This document shows, piece by piece, positions 12,234 through 14,360 of a DNA stretch of 14,360 nucleotides. Made by a program: the position numbers and the translations under genes. The DNA is from Candidatus Colimonas fimequi (GTDB taxonomy: Bacteria; Bacillota; Clostridia; Peptostreptococcales; Anaerovoracaceae). The notes under the pieces are model-generated. The model searched no databases. It saw only the letters and a program-made list of their open reading frames with translations, and had not been told where the DNA came from. The number at the start of each line of letters is the position of its first letter. The stretch's first letter is position 1. The DNA lies in contig JAGHTQ010000232.1 of the NCBI GenBank assembly GCA_018065295.1, positions 1 to 14,360 of the forward strand. The letters run 5' to 3'.

Positions 12234-13613
12234 ATGAAAAGAATAACAATTGGAGAAATCCTGAAGGCTACTGGCGGCAAGCTGGTTTCAGGTAACGAGA
12301 ACAATTTCATTAACGATATTAAGCAGGACTCACGTATCTGCGCTGACGGCGACATGTTCGTGGCTATCAAAGGTGAAAACCACGATGGTCACGCTTACGT
12401 TAAAGGCGTCCTTGACGCCGGCTGTAAGACAGTATTCATCTCCGATGAAACATGTCTTCCAGAAGACTTAAGTGCAGATGTCAATGCCATTCTTGTCGAG
12501 GATACTGTTTACAGCCTGGGCGATCTTGCTGGATGGTACCTTGATACATTAAACGTAAGAAAGGTTGCTGTTACTGGCAGCGTTGGCAAGACTTCAGTTA
12601 GAGACATGATCTACTACGTTCTCAGCGAGAAGTATAGCACTGGCAGAAACATGAAGAACTTCAATAACGACATCGGCCTGCCACTTTCCATTTTCCAGTT
12701 TGATGAGAACACTGAAGCGGTTGTTCTTGAAATGGGCATGAACCACTTCGGCGAAATCGACCGTCTGGCATCAATCGTTAAGCCAGAAATCGGCGTAATT
12801 ACTAACATCGGCGTTGCTCACGTTGAGAATCAGGGAAGCCGCGAGGGTATCTATCAGGCTAAGATGGAAATCGCATCACACATTCAGCAGGGCGGCAAGT
12901 TAGTTTATGTAGCTGATGGTGAATATCTCACCAAGGAACGTACAGCTGGTGATTATACTCAGATTAGCATTGGAACTAACGGAAAGAGCGATTATATCAT
13001 TACATCGGTTGACGATTTCGGTCTTGAGGGTATACAATTTCTTGTAGAGAACAATCAGGTTAATCACAAGATATTGCTCCCACTTCCAGGAATTCACAAT
13101 GCGTATAATGCAGGTGTTGCACTGGCAGTTGGAAATCTGCTTGGCATCTCAATTGAAGAGGGTGCTGCAGGTCTTGCCAAGGCGGAGCTTACTGGTAGAA
13201 GACTTAAGGTTGTTAAGGGTAAACGCGCAAGCGTTATCGATGATACATATAATGCCAGCACAGACTCAATGAAGAGTGCACTTAAGGTTCTTGAAAACAG
13301 CAAGTGCGAAGGTAAGAGAATCGCAGTTCTGGGCGACATGTTCGAACTTGGTGAAGAGAGCGAGAAGCAGCATAAGGGCGTTGGTATCTTTGCAAGAGGA
13401 TGTAACATCGATTTATTTATCGCTGTTGGCGATAACGCTCGCTATATGAGCGAAGGCGCACAAGGCGGCAAGGCACGTGTATTGTGGTTTGAGACAAAGG
13501 ACGAACTTTATCCACTTCTTGACGAGCTGGTTAAACAGGGGGACGTTGTTTTAGCTAAGGGCTCAAGAGGCATGAAGATGGAAGATATAGTAGAGAGAGT
13601 ACTTGAGTTATAG
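12234..13613 (+). CDS. murF: UDP-MurNAc-tripeptide:D-Ala-D-Ala ligase MurF
   Basis: A 459-residue cytoplasmic ligase that adds D-alanyl-D-alanine to UDP-MurNAc-tripeptide using ATP. An N-terminal substrate-binding domain (about 1-105) includes the QDSR motif, and the central ATPase domain has the P-loop TGSVGKTS (114-121). MurF-type signatures follow: NFNNDIGLPLS, LEMGMNHFGEIDRLA and NIGVAHVENQGSREGIYQAK. The C-terminal domain shows DTYNASTDSM, LGDMFELGEES and AKGSRGMKMEDIVE. These separate it from MurE. It begins two bases after the PBP stop codon and has no recognisable ribosome site, so translation probably depends on re-initiation from the PBP. murE does not precede it. The stop codon overlaps the ribosome site of mraY. 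Confidence 0.96.
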   Translation: MKRITIGEILKATGGKLVSGNENNFINDIKQDSRICADGDMFVAIKGENHDGHAYVKGVLDAGCKTVFISDETCLPEDLSADVNAILVEDTVYSLGDLAGWYLDTLNVRKVAVTGSVGKTSVRDMIYYVLSEKYSTGRNMKNFNNDIGLPLSIFQFDENTEAVVLEMGMNHFGEIDRLASIVKPEIGVITNIGVAHVENQGSREGIYQAKMEIASHIQQGGKLVYVADGEYLTKERTAGDYTQISIGTNGKSDYIITSVDDFGLEGIQFLVENNQVNHKILLPLPGIHNAYNAGVALAVGNLLGISIEEGAAGLAKAELTGRRLKVVKGKRASVIDDTYNASTDSMKSALKVLENSKCEGKRIAVLGDMFELGEESEKQHKGVGIFARGCNIDLFIAVGDNARYMSEGAQGGKARVLWFETKDELYPLLDELVKQGDVVLAKGSRGMKMEDIVERVLEL

Positions 13614-13621
13614 GAGAGGTT

Positions 13622-14360
13622 ATGTTTTACGTATTAGCACTTATAGTGATGGCAGCTATTATCTCATCAGTGATTACTAAGTTTGAGATTCCAATTCTTA
13701 GAGAGAAGGCTGGACAGAATATCAGAGAAGATGGACCCCAATCACATCTGAAGAAGGCAGGAACACCAAGCATGGGCGGTATCGCAATGATTATTTCTGC
13801 ATTCGCAGTATCAATCGTAGGTGGTATCTTCTTCGAAGCTAACATGGTTGAAGTTCTGTTAATCGACCTGGTATTCGTAGGTTTCGGTTTCGTTGGATTT
13901 ATCGACGACTATCGCAAGGTAATCAAGAAGGTTAACGAAGGCCTTAAGCCTAAGGAGAAGATGGCTCTACTTATCTTAATCTCAGCTATCTTAGCAGTAG
14001 TGCTCTTCATTTACGAAGGCGGTCAGGTATGGATCCCATTCGTTAAGATTTACGTTGATTTCGGTATTCTTTATATTCCGTTTATCATTTTCGTTGCAAT
14101 CGCAATGACAAACGCAGTAAACCTGACAGACGGTCTTGATGGTCTGGCATCAGGTGCAACTGCACTGACTACAATGTTCTTCACTATCGCTGGTCTGTTA
14201 TACGGTGTATACTCAGGAGCTTATTTCTGCGCAGCACTTTGCGGTGCATGTCTGGGCTTCCTTGTTTGGAACAAGAATCCTGCTAAGGTATTCATGGGCG
14301 ACACTGGTTCACTGGCACTTGGCGGCGGCCTGGCAGCAGCAGCTATCGTTATGAAGCTGG
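13622..14360 (+). CDS. mraY: Phospho-MurNAc-pentapeptide transferase MraY (partial, 3' end beyond window)
   Basis: The first 246 codons of an integral membrane enzyme that transfers phospho-MurNAc-pentapeptide to undecaprenyl phosphate, making lipid I. Full length is normally about 320 residues, so roughly the last quarter is missing at the window edge. The start ATG 13622 has AGGAGAGG at 13612-13619, overlapping the murF stop codon. Conserved sites visible are LKKAGTPSMGG, the Asp pair in FIDDYRK (D95, D96), NLTDGLDGLASG (164-177 region), and FMGDTGSLALGG with D227; the three Asp residues match the catalytic trio of the family. Multiple hydrophobic segments are evident. murD, ftsW and murG probably follow, from the usual gene order. 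Confidence 0.97.
   Translation, partial: MFYVLALIVMAAIISSVITKFEIPILREKAGQNIREDGPQSHLKKAGTPSMGGIAMIISAFAVSIVGGIFFEANMVEVLLIDLVFVGFGFVGFIDDYRKVIKKVNEGLKPKEKMALLILISAILAVVLFIYEGGQVWIPFVKIYVDFGILYIPFIIFVAIAMTNAVNLTDGLDGLASGATALTTMFFTIAGLLYGVYSGAYFCAALCGACLGFLVWNKNPAKVFMGDTGSLALGGGLAAAAIVMKL

Noticed and set aside
1..14360. CRISPR arrays, tRNA or rRNA genes, transposases, phage genes
   Set aside because: I looked for regularly spaced repeats, cloverleaf-like segments and recombinase-type proteins and found none. The only tandem array is the MraZ-box cluster, whose period of 10-11 bases is far too short for CRISPR.

Overview
The window looks like the chromosome of a low-to-moderate GC Gram-positive anaerobe, most likely a member of the Clostridia. 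The grounds are purine-rich AGGAGG-type ribosome binding sites on nearly every gene, a Firmicutes-style mraZ-rsmH-ftsL-PBP-murF-mraY cluster, a PASTA-domain transpeptidase, oxygen-sensitive iron alcohol dehydrogenase and ferredoxin genes, and two bacterial microcompartment (BMC) shell genes. A genus cannot be named from sequence alone.

Positions 1-4110 hold metabolic genes. First comes a hexameric BMC shell protein of the EutM/PduA type, closed by a UUCG hairpin, then an iron-dependent alcohol dehydrogenase. A bidirectional terminator follows, then a small one-cluster ferredoxin on the minus strand. This is divergent from a non-acylating NAD(P)-type aldehyde dehydrogenase, followed by a VOC-fold and an ABM-fold small protein that form a pair. 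Positions 4109-4420 are a gene-free island with internal direct and inverted repeats, bounded by two copies of one terminator hairpin. A third copy lies at 5630-5655.

Positions 4456-7283 carry the housekeeping genes ychF and lgt (minus strand) and sfsA (plus strand). lgt and sfsA diverge from overlapping promoters. A second shell gene, a PduB-type tandem-BMC protein on the minus strand, lies alone at 7283-7996, about 7 kb from the first. The two shell genes bracket ordinary genes, so the microcompartment (if one is made) is encoded in dispersed pieces. No pentameric vertex protein, signature enzyme, CoA-acylating aldehyde dehydrogenase or phosphotransacylase is present here.

Positions 8142-14360 are the division and cell wall (dcw) cluster on the plus strand. 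A promoter embedded in five phased MraZ-box-like repeats is followed by a long, foldable leader, then mraZ, rsmH, ftsL, a class B PBP with one PASTA domain, murF and the start of mraY, which runs off the window. murE, usual between the PBP and murF, is absent from this position. The tight spacing and overlaps indicate one operon, with a possible internal attenuator between ftsL and the PBP gene.

The most unusual material is the dispersed shell-gene arrangement, the repeat-bounded island at 4083-4446, and the MraZ-box array with its structured leader. The rest is recognisable core metabolism and cell envelope synthesis.
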